A stretch of 57,464 nt of DNA from Siculibacillus sp. (GCA_030247555.1 JAOTSD010000019.1:1-57464), one strand, 5' to 3'; positions 1 to 9,347 are shown, numbered from the stretch's first letter. Notes: generated by a model not told the origin, from the sequence alone. Numbers and translations: made by a program.

Positions 1-230
1 GGCGGATCGAAGTCGGCGCGGATCAGGCCCTTGGACGGGCTCGCCTTCTTGATCTCGGCGATGAGACCGAAGGAGCCCTCCGCCTTCTTCGCCCGCAGCG
101 CCGCGAGGAAGCCGCGCGGCGGGGAGACGTCGGCGAGGCGGGCGCGCAACTCCGCTTCCGGCACCGCGGCGCGGGCGGCGGCGATCTCGGCGCGCTTGTA
201 GATCTCGATCTTCTTCAGAATGTCGGCCAT
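1..230 (-). CDS. trpC: Indole-3-glycerol phosphate synthase, N-terminal part (cut by window edge)
   Basis: TrpC closes the indole ring of CdRP to give indole-3-glycerol phosphate in cytoplasmic tryptophan synthesis. Only about the first 76 codons are present; the rest lies beyond base 1. The N-terminus begins [17 protein letters not shown] and runs into the family's conserved stretch [17 protein letters not shown], which carries a phosphate/substrate-binding lysine of the TIM barrel. The ATG is at 230-228, 8 nt after the trpD stop, so trpG-trpD-trpC read as one operon on the minus strand. The identification rests on the conserved motif and on the operon position. Confidence 0.93.
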   Translation of the reverse strand, partial: MADILKKIEIYKRAEIAAARAAVPEAELRARLADVSPPRGFLAALRAKKAEGSFGLIAEIKKASPSKGLIRADFDP

Positions 231-238
231 CGCCGTCC

Positions 239-1252
239 TCAGGCGTTCGAGACGTCGATGAGCGCGGCGAGGCGCGCCCGGGCGCTGCCGTCGTCGATCG
301 CGGCGGCGGCACGCGCCACGCCCTCGGCGAGGGTTCCGGCGCGGCCGGCGACGACCAGCGCGGCGCCGGAGTTCATCAGCACGATGTCGCGATAGGCCGA
401 GGGCTCGCCCTCCAGCACGGAGCGCAGCGCGGCCGCGTTGAAGGCGGCGTCGCCGCCGCGCAACCGCTCGACCGGATGGCGCATCAGACCGACCGATTCG
501 GGATCGACGACGAAGGTGGTGATGCGGCCGTCCTTCAGTTCCGCGACATGGGTCTCGCCGGAGACCGTGATCTCGTCGAGCCCGTCGCTGCCGTGGACGA
601 TCCAGGCGGAAGTGGTGCCGAGGTTGGCGAGCACCCGCGCGATCGGTTCGATCCAGGCGCGGGCGAAGACGCCGGTCATCTGGCGCGTGACGCCCGCCGG
701 GTTGGAAAGCGGTCCGAGCAGATTGAAGACGGTGCGAGTGCCGAGTTCGACGCGCGCCGGGCCGACGTGCTTCATCGCCGAGTGGTGCGACGGCGCGAAC
801 ATGAAGCCGAGGCCGGCCTCGCGGATGCATTCCGTGATCTTCGCCGGAGCGATGTCGATCTTGACGCCGAGGGCGACGAGGACGTCGGCGGCGCCCGACT
901 TCGAGGAGAGGGCGCGGTTGCCGTGTTTGGCCACCGGCACGCCGCAGGCGGCGGTGACGAAGGCGGAGGCGGTGGAGACGTTGTAGGAGCCCGAACCGTC
1001 GCCGCCGGTGCCGACGATGTCGACCGCGTCGGCGGGGGCCTCGACCCGGAGCATCTTCTCGCGCATCACCTCGACGGCGCCGGTGATCTCGTCGACGGTC
1101 TCGCCGCGTACGCGGAGCGCCATCAGAAAGCCGCCGATCTGCGCCGGTGTGGCGGCGCCGGACATCATGACGTCGAAGGCGGTTCGGGCCTCCTCGCGGG
1201 AGAGAGTCGCGCCGGTGGCGGCCTTGCCGATCAGCGCCTTGAGGTCGGTCAT
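239..1252 (-). CDS. trpD: Anthranilate phosphoribosyltransferase
   Basis: TrpD transfers phosphoribose from PRPP to anthranilate, the second step of tryptophan synthesis. The 337-residue length is normal. The glycine-rich PRPP-binding loop [15 protein letters not shown] is near residue 82, [17 protein letters not shown] follows near 109, and an [11 protein letters not shown]-type motif lies near 178. It sits between trpG (51 nt upstream) and trpC (8 nt downstream) on the same strand. No anomalies are visible, and the gene is separate, not fused to trpG or trpC. Confidence 0.97.
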   Translation of the reverse strand: MTDLKALIGKAATGATLSREEARTAFDVMMSGAATPAQIGGFLMALRVRGETVDEITGAVEVMREKMLRVEAPADAVDIVGTGGDGSGSYNVSTASAFVTAACGVPVAKHGNRALSSKSGAADVLVALGVKIDIAPAKITECIREAGLGFMFAPSHHSAMKHVGPARVELGTRTVFNLLGPLSNPAGVTRQMTGVFARAWIEPIARVLANLGTTSAWIVHGSDGLDEITVSGETHVAELKDGRITTFVVDPESVGLMRHPVERLRGGDAAFNAAALRSVLEGEPSAYRDIVLMNSGAALVVAGRAGTLAEGVARAAAAIDDGSARARLAALIDVSNA

Positions 1253-1303
1253 CGAGGAACTCCGGAAGCATCGGGACCCGCGGCGGTGCGGGACGGGAGG
1301 GCG

Positions 1304-1909
1304 TCAGGCGGCGGCGCGGTCGCGCCGGGTGTCGTTGAAATCGCGGGCGATCTCGAGGAAATTGCGGATGATGGCGTGGCCGTTCTCCGAGGCGATCGAC
1401 TCGGGATGGAACTGCACGCCGTGGACCGGATGCTCGAGGTGCATCAGCCCCATGATCAGCCCGTCCTCGGAGGCGGCGACGGGCGTCAGGCAGCTCGGCA
1501 GGGAGTCGCGCTCGACGATCAGCGAATGATAGCGCGTGCCGGTGAACTCGCGGTTCAGCCCGCGGAAGACGCCGCGTCCGTCGTGGGAGATGGTCGAGGT
1601 CTTGCCGTGCATGAGATGCGGCGCCCGGATCACCCGGCCGCCGTAGGCTTGGCCGATCGCCTGATGGCCGAGGCAGACGCCGAAGATCGGGACGTGTGCG
1701 CCGAGCCGCTCGATCGCCTCGACGCAGATGCCGGCCTCGGTCGGCGTGCAGGGTCCCGGCGAAAGGATGATCCCCTCCGGGTCGAGCTTCGCCACCTCGT
1801 CGACGGTGATCTTGTCGTTGCGCACGACCTTCATCACCGCGCCCTCCTCGCCGATGTAGTGGACGAGGTTGAAGGTGAAGCTGTCGTAATTGTCGACGAC
1901 CAGGAACAT
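1304..1909 (-). CDS. trpG: Anthranilate synthase component II (glutamine amidotransferase)
   Basis: TrpG is the class I glutamine amidotransferase subunit that supplies ammonia to TrpE for anthranilate formation. It has 201 residues, starting [20 protein letters not shown]. The catalytic cysteine is in [15 protein letters not shown] near residue 79, and the His-Glu pair is in [12 protein letters not shown] near 165-172. The ATG has a good Shine-Dalgarno (GGAAGG) about 10 nt upstream. Its partner trpE is not adjacent: a hydrolase gene on the other strand lies between them, so trpGDC probably has its own promoter (see 1943-1971). In many relatives trpE and trpG are contiguous or fused. Confidence 0.96.
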   Translation of the reverse strand: MFLVVDNYDSFTFNLVHYIGEEGAVMKVVRNDKITVDEVAKLDPEGIILSPGPCTPTEAGICVEAIERLGAHVPIFGVCLGHQAIGQAYGGRVIRAPHLMHGKTSTISHDGRGVFRGLNREFTGTRYHSLIVERDSLPSCLTPVAASEDGLIMGLMHLEHPVHGVQFHPESIASENGHAIIRNFLEIARDFNDTRRDRAAA

Positions 1910-1942
1910 GATAGCCGCGCCTTCCGGTTTTCCGAGCCGTCA

Positions 1943-1971
1943 CAGATAGCCGGGGAGGGCGCGTTTGTCAC
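1943..1971 (-). promoter_or_regulatory. Candidate sigma70 promoter for trpGDC
   Basis: Reading on the minus strand, GTGACA (1971-1966), a 17-nt spacer and TATCTG (1948-1943) resemble -35 and -10 elements at ideal spacing. A start about 7 nt downstream would give a leader of roughly 27 nt before the trpG ATG at 1909. The position fits the need for independent trpGDC transcription, because the gene upstream is on the opposite strand. This is pattern matching only. Confidence 0.45.
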
Positions 1972-2080
1972 GGGCGGGTGGCATCCGCGCGGCGCCGCGG
2001 GCACGGGTTTCGCCCGAGGCGCCGCGGGCGCGGACCTGATATGATCGCGTCGCCGGCGATCCGCCGGACGAGGTGATCCG

Positions 2081-3364
2081 ATGGCCCTGAACTTCCCCGT
2101 CCGAAAATCGGACCTCGCCGGCGGAGCCCGTCTCGTGACCGACGCCACCACCCGGATCACCGATCTCGTCGAGGCGATGCACGAGCGCATCGCCCGGCCG
2201 CCGGGCGTGCCGCCGCCGGCGGCGGAGGGTCGCACCTTCGGCATCACCGGCTTCGTCTACGCCTCGATCCGGGGCATCACCCGGGCGGTCGGGATCGGCG
2301 TCGAGGCTCTGGTCGAACTCTTCGTTCCCCCGCTAGGCTCCGACGAGCCGTCACCGCGGCGCGAGGCGGTGATCGCCGCCCTGAACGGGGTCCTCGGCGA
2401 CCACCTGGAGGCGACCGGCAACCCGCTCGCCAAGCCGATGGCGCTGCGGCGCGACGGCGTGGCGTTGCCTCTCGAGGCAGAAGCGCTCGCCGCGAGCCTG
2501 CCGGAGGCGAGCGACGGCGTGCTGGTGTCGATCCACGGGCTGTGCATGAACGACCTGCAATGGTCGCGTGACGGCCGTGAGCGCGACGTCGAACTCGCCG
2601 ATGCGCTCGGCCTCACCGCCCTGCGGCTCGACTACAACAGCGGTCGCCACATCCACGCCAACGGTCGCGACCTCGCCGATCGGCTCGAGGCTCTGGTCGA
2701 CCTCTGGCCGCGACCGTTGGCGCGGATCGTTCTCGTCGGCCATTCGATGGGCGGTCTGGTGGCGCGCAGCGCCTTCCGGCAGGGCGAGACGGCGGGACAT
2801 CGCTGGCCGGGGCTGGTCGACGATCTCGTCTTCCTCGCCACGCCCCATCACGGCGCGCCGCTCGAGAAGGCGGGCCACTGGGTCGACGTGGTGCTCGCCG
2901 CCACGCCCTATGCCGCGCCCATGGCGCGCCTCGGCCGGGTCCGCAGCGTCGGGATCGGCGACCTGCGCCACGGCGATCTGCTCGGGGAGGCTCCATCGGA
3001 AGGGGCGGAGGTTTCGCCCTTCGCCGATCGCCGCGTTCCGGTGCCCCTGCCGACGTCGGCGCGCTGCTGGGCGATCGCCGGCGCCCTCGGGCGGCGCGAC
3101 GGCGATCCGACCGATCGCATCGTCGGTGACGGTCTGGTGCCGCTCGCCAGCGCCCTCGGCCACCACCGTGACCCGGCGCGTGCGCTCGACTTCGCCAGAG
3201 ATCACCAGCGGGTGTTCCGCGGCATCGGCCATCTCGAGCTGATCTGGAGCGACGAGGTGTTCGATCAGTTGCGGGCGTGGCTGACGTCCGCGCCGCCGCC
3301 GGCCCGCGATTCCATCGGCACGACGTCGACGGCCGAGCTCCCGGGAGCGCGGGGATCCGGGTGA
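2081..3364 (+). CDS. Alpha/beta-hydrolase, PGAP1/lipase-like
   Basis: A predicted serine hydrolase of 427 residues; the substrate is unknown, but the fold resembles PGAP1-type lipases and esterases. The nucleophile elbow is GHSMGG with Ser222, preceded by an HG oxyanion motif at residues 152-153 (VSIHGLCMND). A later LATPHHGAPLEKAG segment is typical of lipase-like families, and a His near the C-terminus (RGIGHLELI) is a candidate for the triad. There is no evident signal peptide; the N-terminal 100 residues are moderately hydrophobic. A strong Shine-Dalgarno (GAGGTGA) precedes the ATG. The gene is inserted in the opposite direction between trpE and trpG. Confidence 0.8.
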   Translation: MALNFPVRKSDLAGGARLVTDATTRITDLVEAMHERIARPPGVPPPAAEGRTFGITGFVYASIRGITRAVGIGVEALVELFVPPLGSDEPSPRREAVIAALNGVLGDHLEATGNPLAKPMALRRDGVALPLEAEALAASLPEASDGVLVSIHGLCMNDLQWSRDGRERDVELADALGLTALRLDYNSGRHIHANGRDLADRLEALVDLWPRPLARIVLVGHSMGGLVARSAFRQGETAGHRWPGLVDDLVFLATPHHGAPLEKAGHWVDVVLAATPYAAPMARLGRVRSVGIGDLRHGDLLGEAPSEGAEVSPFADRRVPVPLPTSARCWAIAGALGRRDGDPTDRIVGDGLVPLASALGHHRDPARALDFARDHQRVFRGIGHLELIWSDEVFDQLRAWLTSAPPPARDSIGTTSTAELPGARGSG

Positions 3365-3455
3365 TGGCGGTCGATGCCGTCGATCACCGAGCCGACGCGG
3401 GCTCGGGCGCTTCTCCCGGAGAGGGCGGCGCCGATCCCGGCGGCCCGGGCCCGGT

Positions 3456-4973
3456 TCACTGCCCGCGGCCACCCGAATGGGCGAAGCGGACCGCTTCTTC
3501 CGCCGCGCGGAAGAGCGCCTTGGCCTTGTTGACGCACTCTGCCTGCTCCATCGCCGGGACGGAGTCGGCGACGATGCCGGCACCGGACTGGGCGTAGATG
3601 CGGCCGTCCTTGACGATGGCGGTGCGCAGCGCGATGCAGGTGTCCATCGCCCCGTCGGCGGAGAAATAGCCGACGCAGCCGGCGTAGAGGCCGCGCTTCT
3701 CCTTCTCGAGCTCGTCGATGATCTGCATGGCGCGCACCTTCGGCGCGCCCGAAACCGTGCCGGCCGGGAAGCCGGCGGCGAGCGCGTCGAGATTGTCGTG
3801 GGCGGGGTCGAGCCGGCCGACGACGTTCGAGACGATGTGCATGACGTGGCTGTAGCGCTCGACGAAGAACTTGTCGGTGACCTTCACCGTGCCGATCGAG
3901 GCGACGCGGCCGACGTCGTTGCGGCCGAGGTCGAGAAGCATCAGGTGCTCGGAGAGCTCCTTCGGATCGGCGAGCAGGCTCTCCTCGTTGGCCTTGTCCT
4001 CGGCCGGCGTGGCGCCGCGCGGACGGGTGCCGGCGATCGGGCGGATGGTGACCTCGCCGTCGCGCACCCGCACCAGGATCTCGGGGCTGGAGCCGACCAC
4101 GGCGAAGTCGCCGAAGTCGAGGAAATAGAGGAAGGGCGCCGGATTGACCCGCCGCAGCGCCCGGTAGAGGGCGAAGGGCGGCAGCTTGAACGGCGCCTCG
4201 AAGCGCTGCGACAGCACCACCTGGAAGATGTCGCCGGCGCGGATGTACTCCTTGGAGCGTTCGACCATCGCCTCGTACTCGGCCGGCGTGGTGTTGGACA
4301 CCATGGGCACGTCGAGCGAGAGATCGCCGATCTCGTAGGCGGACTTGTCGATCGGCCGATCGAGGGCGTCGACGACCTCGATGATGCGATCGACGGCGCG
4401 ACGGTGGGCCTCGGCGGCGCTCACGCCGGCTTCCGGGTGGATCCGGGTCACCACCCAGATCTCGTCCTTGATCGAGTCGAAGACGAGCACGGTGCGCGGG
4501 CGCACGAGGATGGCGTCGGGCAGGCCGAGAGCGTCGGGATTGGGCGCGCCGATCTCCTCCATCTGGCGCACCATGTCGTAGCCGAGATAGCCGAACATGC
4601 CCGCCGCCATCGGCGGCAGACCCGGCGGCAGTTCGAAGCGGTCGGCGTGGACGAGGCCGCGCAGCACCTCGAGCGAGCGACCCTCGGTCGGCTCGAAGGC
4701 GGTGCGGTCGGTGGCGAAGCGACGGTTGATCTCGCCGGCCTCGCCGCGGGCGCGGAACACCAGATCCGGATCGAAGGCGATCATCGAGTACCGGCCGCGG
4801 ACCGCCCCGCCTTCGACCGACTCGAGCAGGATGCAGTGGTCGCGCCCGGCGGCGATCTTCATGTGGGCGGAAACCGGCGTCTCCAGATCGCCGACCAGCG
4901 TCGTCCACACCACGGTGGAGCGTCCCTCGTCGTGTATCGGGGCGAAGGCTTCGACGGACGGTTCGATCCGCAT
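3456..4973 (-). CDS. trpE: Anthranilate synthase component I
   Basis: TrpE converts chorismate to anthranilate using ammonia from TrpG. It has 505 residues starting MRIEPSVEAFAPIHDEG. The LLES motif near residue 50 is the tryptophan feedback site. The chorismate-binding core shows the motifs PIAGTRPRGATP, DLGRNDVGRVASIGTVKV, SHVMHIVSNVVG and GTVSGAPKVRAM in order. The much longer open frame upstream is spurious, since the real ATG at 4973 follows the ppiD stop by only 5 nt. The ribosome-binding site lies inside the end of ppiD, so the two are probably co-transcribed. There is no room for a trp leader peptide attenuator here. No amidotransferase domain is fused. Confidence 0.96.
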   Translation of the reverse strand: MRIEPSVEAFAPIHDEGRSTVVWTTLVGDLETPVSAHMKIAAGRDHCILLESVEGGAVRGRYSMIAFDPDLVFRARGEAGEINRRFATDRTAFEPTEGRSLEVLRGLVHADRFELPPGLPPMAAGMFGYLGYDMVRQMEEIGAPNPDALGLPDAILVRPRTVLVFDSIKDEIWVVTRIHPEAGVSAAEAHRRAVDRIIEVVDALDRPIDKSAYEIGDLSLDVPMVSNTTPAEYEAMVERSKEYIRAGDIFQVVLSQRFEAPFKLPPFALYRALRRVNPAPFLYFLDFGDFAVVGSSPEILVRVRDGEVTIRPIAGTRPRGATPAEDKANEESLLADPKELSEHLMLLDLGRNDVGRVASIGTVKVTDKFFVERYSHVMHIVSNVVGRLDPAHDNLDALAAGFPAGTVSGAPKVRAMQIIDELEKEKRGLYAGCVGYFSADGAMDTCIALRTAIVKDGRIYAQSGAGIVADSVPAMEQAECVNKAKALFRAAEEAVRFAHSGGRGQ

Positions 4974-4978
4974 CCTGA

Positions 4979-6874
4979 TCAGTCCTTGGAACGGCCGATG
5001 ACGCGCGCGACGTTCGACTGGTGGGTGTAGACGCCGACGTCCTTCTGGACCCGGGCGAGCCAGCTCTCGAGCATCGAGTTCTGCATCGACATCGCCGTCC
5101 GCTCGGCCACGCCGCGCGCCTCTTCGGTCTCGCCGAAATAGGCCGGGGTGGTCACAGAGGCGACCTGCAGGACGATGCGCCCGTCGTCGTTGCCGGCGAC
5201 GGAGGCGACGTGCCCCTCCGGTCCTTCGAAGGCGGCGGCGACGGCGGCCGGCGACAGCTTCTCCGGCCGGTCGTCGCGCTTGAATTCGGCCGTGGTCTCG
5301 GCCTCGAATCCGACCTCCTTGGCGACGGCGGCGATGTCCTCGCCCTTCTTCACCCGCTCGGCGATGCGGCCGGCGATCTCGCCGAGGCGCTTGCGGACCT
5401 CCTCGGTGCGCCAGGCGGCGACGACCCGGTCGCGCACTTCGGCGAGCGAGCGGTCGTGCGCCGGGTCGACGGCGGTCACGGCGTACCAGACGAAGCCCTT
5501 GCCGCCGAGGTCGAGCGTCTCGTTCTCGACGCCGACGTCGCTTTCGTAGACTGCGGCGATCAGCTTGGCCGGGTCGGGGGTGGCGGAGAACTTGGCGCCG
5601 CTGGCCAGGGCTCCCTCCTTGGTCATCTTGTCGACCAGGATCGGGGTCATGCCGAAGCGTGTGGCGATCTCGCGCAGCTTGCCGCCACCGGCCAGTGCGT
5701 CCTCGATCTGGTCGTGGCGGGCGAGGATCTCGGTCTCGGCGCGGCGCTTGGCCAGTTCGAGCTTGATCTCCGCGGCGACGTCCTCGTAGCGCTTCTCGGT
5801 CCCCGGTGCGATCTCGGTGAGCCGAAGGATGGCGGTGCGGAAACGGCCCTGGACCACCGGTGAGACGTCGCCGACCTTGCCGAGGGCGAAGGCGGCGTCG
5901 CCGACCTTCGGGTCGAGGTAGTTCGCCTTGGCGAGCAGGCCGAGGTCGAGGTCCGCGAGCTTGGTGCCGCGCTCGGCCGCAACATCGGAGAAGGAGGCGC
6001 CTCCGGCGATCTTCTCGGCGGCGGCGGTGGCCGCGGCGGCATCGTCGAAGGTGAGCTGGTCGACTCGTCGCTTCTCCGGCGTGGTGAAGCGGGTCTTCTG
6101 GCGAGTGAATTCGGCGCGGGCGTCGTCGTCGGTGACGTCGGAGGCGCGCGCCATCGACTCGGTGTCGAGCAGCAGCGCTTCGAAGGAGCGGGTCTCCGGG
6201 GCGCGGAAGGCGGCCTTGCGGGCCTCGAAGAAGGCCGTGAGGTCGGCCTCGGCGGGTTCGGCGATCTCGCCGAGCGTCGCGGCGGAGAGCGAAACCATGC
6301 GCACCGAGCGCTGCTCGTTGCGGAACTGGTCGATCGCCTCGAGCATCGCCTTGGGAGCGATCATGCCGCCCGAGAGCCCGTCGAGCACCTGACCGCGCAG
6401 CAGGTCCTCGCGGCGCTTGATGACGTAATAGTCCTCGTTCCAGCCGTTCGAGCGCAGGAGATCGACGAAGCGGGCACGATCGAAGGCGCCGGATGCGCCC
6501 TTGAAGCTCGGATCCTGAGTGATGTCGGTGGCGATCTCCTGGTCGGAGATGCCGAGCTTCAGGTCGTGCGCGACTTCCGAGATGGTCGCCTCGGTGACCA
6601 CCTTGTCGATGATTTGGCGCGCCACGCCGAGTTTCATCGCTTCGTCCTTGCCGAGAGGGCGCTTCAGTCGCTGCGACAGTTGATGCAACTCGCGGGCGTA
6701 GATCTGGTCGAACTGACCGACCCCGATCTCGGTCGAACCGACGCGGAAGGCGACGTTCGAGCCGAAGCCGCGGAAGACGTCGGCTATGCCCCAGATGCCG
6801 AAGCTGACGATCAGCACGGCGAGGAGGAGCTTCGAAATCCAGGTGGAGGCGCCGCGGCGCAGAACGTCGAGCAT
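4979..6874 (-). CDS. ppiD: Periplasmic folding chaperone PpiD/SurA-like peptidyl-prolyl isomerase
   Basis: A membrane-anchored periplasmic chaperone that helps newly exported outer-membrane and periplasmic proteins fold. It has 631 residues: a short cytosolic N-terminus (MLDVLRRGASTWISK), one transmembrane anchor at about 14-34 (LLLAVLIVSFGIWGIADVF), a SurA-N/PpiD chaperone region at about 35-220, and a parvulin-type rotamase segment around 225-370 followed by a C-terminal chaperone part. It lies directly upstream of trpE (5-nt gap) and divergent from the small membrane gene at 7079. The ppiD-trpE pairing is common in Alphaproteobacteria. Confidence 0.92.
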   Translation of the reverse strand: MLDVLRRGASTWISKLLLAVLIVSFGIWGIADVFRGFGSNVAFRVGSTEIGVGQFDQIYARELHQLSQRLKRPLGKDEAMKLGVARQIIDKVVTEATISEVAHDLKLGISDQEIATDITQDPSFKGASGAFDRARFVDLLRSNGWNEDYYVIKRREDLLRGQVLDGLSGGMIAPKAMLEAIDQFRNEQRSVRMVSLSAATLGEIAEPAEADLTAFFEARKAAFRAPETRSFEALLLDTESMARASDVTDDDARAEFTRQKTRFTTPEKRRVDQLTFDDAAAATAAAEKIAGGASFSDVAAERGTKLADLDLGLLAKANYLDPKVGDAAFALGKVGDVSPVVQGRFRTAILRLTEIAPGTEKRYEDVAAEIKLELAKRRAETEILARHDQIEDALAGGGKLREIATRFGMTPILVDKMTKEGALASGAKFSATPDPAKLIAAVYESDVGVENETLDLGGKGFVWYAVTAVDPAHDRSLAEVRDRVVAAWRTEEVRKRLGEIAGRIAERVKKGEDIAAVAKEVGFEAETTAEFKRDDRPEKLSPAAVAAAFEGPEGHVASVAGNDDGRIVLQVASVTTPAYFGETEEARGVAERTAMSMQNSMLESWLARVQKDVGVYTHQSNVARVIGRSKD

Positions 6875-7078
6875 GGGGCGAAGGGACCGAGCGTGCGAGT
6901 GTCATCGACCGGAGAACCCCCCGGCGCGGGCGGCGCGGATCATAGGAACGCGCCGCGGTGGAAGCAAGGCGCGATCGACGTCGGCCCGGCGTCCGGGTGG
7001 TGGGTGATCGCCACACGGCGATCAGTCGGCTTGATCTCGTTGCCGATCCCGGCTCCACTCGCGGCGAAGGGGAGTGCG

Positions 7079-7558
7079 ATGCCATCCGTTCCGCCGATCC
7101 GGCTCCGCGACGCGATCGTCGACCCGCGCGACATGGTCCGGGAGTATCTCGTTCTCACCGCGGTCGCGGCGATCTGCGTGGTCGTCGCGCTCGGGAACCC
7201 GACTTTCCTCTCGGTCGGCTTCGCGGTCGTCGCGGTGGCCTTCATCACGGTCGCCGGTGCCGCCGCGACGCCGGGGTCGCTCCGCCTCACCATCGACGAT
7301 ACCGGACTGACGATCCGCACCTTCTTCGTCTTCGTTCGCCGCATCCGTTGGTCGGACGTCGGGGAGATCGACGTCGCCGAGGGGTGGCAGGGCGAAACGG
7401 TCGCCGTCGAAGTGAGCGGGGAGGCTGGTGAAGGGACGATCTTCGGCCTGCCGATCGATCCGAGCTTGGGCCGAAGAGCCTTCGTCACCACTTTCGGGAT
7501 GGCTCCATCGGAGCTCCGTACCCTCCTCCGCGATCGGCGTGGCGCGGCGATGCGTTGA
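7079..7558 (+). CDS. Small hypothetical membrane protein, PH-like
   Basis: I do not recognise this 159-residue protein with certainty. It begins [18 protein letters not shown], has two adjacent hydrophobic helices at about 23-60, then a soluble beta-rich part ([32 protein letters not shown]) that resembles bacterial PH-domain/YcxB-like membrane proteins, including the characteristic WSDV turn. A strong Shine-Dalgarno (AAGGGGAG) supports the ATG at 7079; the open frame extends further upstream but overlaps the divergent ppiD promoter region. Function unknown; a membrane-associated role is inferred only from the hydrophobic helices. Confidence 0.7.
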   Translation: MPSVPPIRLRDAIVDPRDMVREYLVLTAVAAICVVVALGNPTFLSVGFAVVAVAFITVAGAAATPGSLRLTIDDTGLTIRTFFVFVRRIRWSDVGEIDVAEGWQGETVAVEVSGEAGEGTIFGLPIDPSLGRRAFVTTFGMAPSELRTLLRDRRGAAMR

Positions 7559-7713
7559 CGTGGGCCAGCGGCGGGCCGCCGCAGCGAGCGCCGTTGCGGG
7601 GCGCGGCGCGGAAATGGTACCCACGAGCCGAACCCGGGCGCATCGCGTCGCGCCGCCCGCGACCCGGTGCGCCGGGACGGACCATTCGCCGCAACGAAAC
7701 GAGGAGACACCTG

Positions 7714-8454
7714 ATGAAGCCGCTCGTCGCCGGAAATTGGAAGATGAACGGGGTGACCGCTTCGGTCTCCGAGTTGCACGGGATGATCGCCGGCCACGGC
7801 GCGTCTTCGCAGGCGGTCTGCGACCTGATGATCTGTCCGCCGGCGACGCTGGTGGCGCTCTTCGCCGCCCAGTCCGGCCCGATCGCCATCGGCGGCCAAG
7901 ACTGCCACGCCAAGGTGTCCGGCGCCCACACCGGCGACGTCGCCGCCGAGCAGTTGAAGGACGTCGGCGCCACCGCCGTCATCGTCGGCCACTCCGAGCG
8001 GCGCACCGACCACGGCGAGACCGACGCGATCGTCAAGGCCAAGGCCGAGGCGGCGAAGCGCGCCGGGCTCGTGGCGATCGTCTGCGTCGGCGAGACCGAG
8101 GCGGAGCGCAAGGGCGGCGTCACGCTCGAGGTGGTCGGCCGGCAGGTGCGCGGCTCGCTGCCCGAGGGCATGACCGCGGCGACCCTCGTCGTCGCCTACG
8201 AGCCGGTCTGGGCGATCGGCACCGGGCTGGTGCCGACGGTCGCCGACGTCGCCGAGGTCCACGGCTTCATCCGAGCCGAACTCGTCGCGCTCTACGGCGC
8301 CGAGGGCGAGAAGGTCCGCATCCTCTACGGCGGTTCGGTGAAGCCGTCGAACGCCAAGGAGCTCCTGTCGGTGCCGAACGTCGACGGCGCGCTGGTCGGC
8401 GGTGCCTCGCTCAAGGCGGCCGACTTCCTGGCGATCGCCGCGGCCTATCTGTGA
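7714..8454 (+). CDS. tpiA: Triosephosphate isomerase
   Basis: TpiA interconverts dihydroxyacetone phosphate and glyceraldehyde 3-phosphate in glycolysis and gluconeogenesis. It has 246 residues. The catalytic residues are visible: Lys10 in GNWKMN, His93 in VGHSERR and Glu163 in [11 protein letters not shown]. The phosphate loop [12 protein letters not shown] is near residue 206. The start is chosen at ATG 7714 because GAGGAG lies just upstream and the protein then begins [10 protein letters not shown] as usual; the open frame reads 53 codons further 5'. A hairpin terminator follows at 8508-8545. Confidence 0.97.
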   Translation: MKPLVAGNWKMNGVTASVSELHGMIAGHGASSQAVCDLMICPPATLVALFAAQSGPIAIGGQDCHAKVSGAHTGDVAAEQLKDVGATAVIVGHSERRTDHGETDAIVKAKAEAAKRAGLVAIVCVGETEAERKGGVTLEVVGRQVRGSLPEGMTAATLVVAYEPVWAIGTGLVPTVADVAEVHGFIRAELVALYGAEGEKVRILYGGSVKPSNAKELLSVPNVDGALVGGASLKAADFLAIAAAYL

Positions 8455-8507
8455 GGGCGGCGGGTTTCGCCTCGGGCGGGCGGCTTCCATCCATCCGGTG
8501 AACATGC

Positions 8508-8545
8508 GAACGGCGGCCCCGTGAGGAGCCGCCGTTCTTCGTTCG
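8508..8545 (+). terminator. Rho-independent-type terminator after tpiA
   Basis: A perfect 10-bp stem (GAACGGCGGC at 8508-8517 with GCCGCCGTTC at 8528-8537) encloses a 10-nt loop and is followed by TTCTTCGTT. It sits between the convergent tpiA and doxX genes, so the hairpin could serve both, although only the plus side has a T-rich tail. Confidence 0.7.
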
Positions 8546-8561
8546 GGGGCCGTCGCGTCGA

Positions 8562-8996
8562 TCAGGCGCCGCGCTTCTCGTCGAGCGTCCAGGCGCCGCC
8601 GCCGGCGAAGACCAGATAGAGGAAGACGAAGCAGAACTGGATGGCGCTGTCGCCGCCGTTGAGGATCGGGAAGAAGCTCTTCGGCGCGTGGGCCATGAAA
8701 TAGGCGACCGCCATGAAACCGGAGAGGACGAAGGCGGTCGGGCGGACGAAGAGGCCGACGATCAGCAGGACGCCACCGACGATCTCCAGTGCGCCGGCCA
8801 GACCGTAGATCGAGATCACGGCCATCTGGTCGAACATGGCGACGTGCGGGAAGGCGAAGAACTTGGCGGTGCCGTGGGCGAGGAAGAGAGCCGCGGTGAC
8901 GATACGCAGCACGGCGAGGGCCTGCGGCGCGCGTGCCGTCAGGGAAGCGTTGAGACCGGCGGAGGACGAGGGAACGGAGATGTCGGCGAGAGCCAT
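8562..8996 (-). CDS. DoxX family membrane protein
   Basis: A four-helix inner-membrane protein of the DoxX family, 144 residues. Helix 1 contains VLRIVTAALFLAHGTAKFF, with the family's HGxxK signature; helices follow at about 60-80, 85-105 and 112-132. DoxX proteins are tied to quinone/thiosulfate oxidation or to oxidative-stress complexes in some bacteria, but no specific role can be assigned here. The start at 8996 (MALADISVPSS) is preferred because AAAGGAAA precedes it; an upstream extension of 42 residues is open but looks non-coding. A cluster of repeated operator-like sequence lies about 125-190 bp upstream. Confidence 0.85.
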   Translation of the reverse strand: MALADISVPSSSAGLNASLTARAPQALAVLRIVTAALFLAHGTAKFFAFPHVAMFDQMAVISIYGLAGALEIVGGVLLIVGLFVRPTAFVLSGFMAVAYFMAHAPKSFFPILNGGDSAIQFCFVFLYLVFAGGGAWTLDEKRGA

Positions 8997-9347
8997 GCGG
9001 GATTTCCTTTGGCGCGAGGGCGGGGAAGGGACGGGGGAGTGGACGCCGGCGTCGGCGTTCTCCGATGAGCTCACCCTGCATGATGCGAACGGCTCGCAGA
9101 AGCCTCTCTCGCGGCGACACATCGTCGAGAAATATCGAACGATGACGCCGATGTGAGGAAAATATCATCGTTCCGTCGAACGATCTCGTCGGCCGCCGAC
9201 CGTGCCGTCGACGCACTGGCGTGGCTCGCGCGGATCGTGTAGACAACGCGGCAATCCGAGCGGACCTCGGTCCGTTCCCTCACTCGAAGCCACGGCGCGG
9301 GGCTCTGCCCGGCGCCGTCACGCTCGTTCGAAGACCGGTTGGGATCG
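8997..9347. other. Divergent intergenic region doxX/secG
   Basis: These 351 bases hold no convincing gene. They separate doxX (minus) from secG (plus) and must carry both promoters. The middle is less GC-rich than its surroundings (about 9120-9190) and contains the repeat cluster annotated at 9121-9184. I saw no tRNA or small-RNA signature. Confidence 0.6.
9121..9184. promoter_or_regulatory. Operator-like repeat cluster between doxX and secG
   Basis: Three overlapping signals are visible: ATCGT-N13-ACGAT (9121-9143), GAACGATGA (9137-9145) inverted as TCATCGTTC (9165-9173), and TCGAACGAT repeated directly at 9135-9143 and 9176-9184, about four helical turns apart. The short inverted arms at this spacing would suit a LysR- or TetR-type regulator. 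No regulator gene is adjacent, so the identity of the binder is unknown. Confidence 0.4.

Noticed and set aside
4974-4978. A trp leader peptide/attenuator before trpE.
   Set aside because: Only five bases separate the ppiD stop from the trpE start, leaving no space for a leader.
3456-7085. A 1209-codon minus-strand frame that includes trpE plus an N-terminal extension antisense or out of frame to ppiD.
   Set aside because: Only the part after 4973 is TrpE; the upstream part overlaps ppiD in another frame and has no domain.
9300-9345. A tRNA 3' part suggested by a GTTCGAA T-loop-like string before secG.
   Set aside because: The flanking bases do not pair as a T stem and no acceptor or anticodon arm is found upstream.
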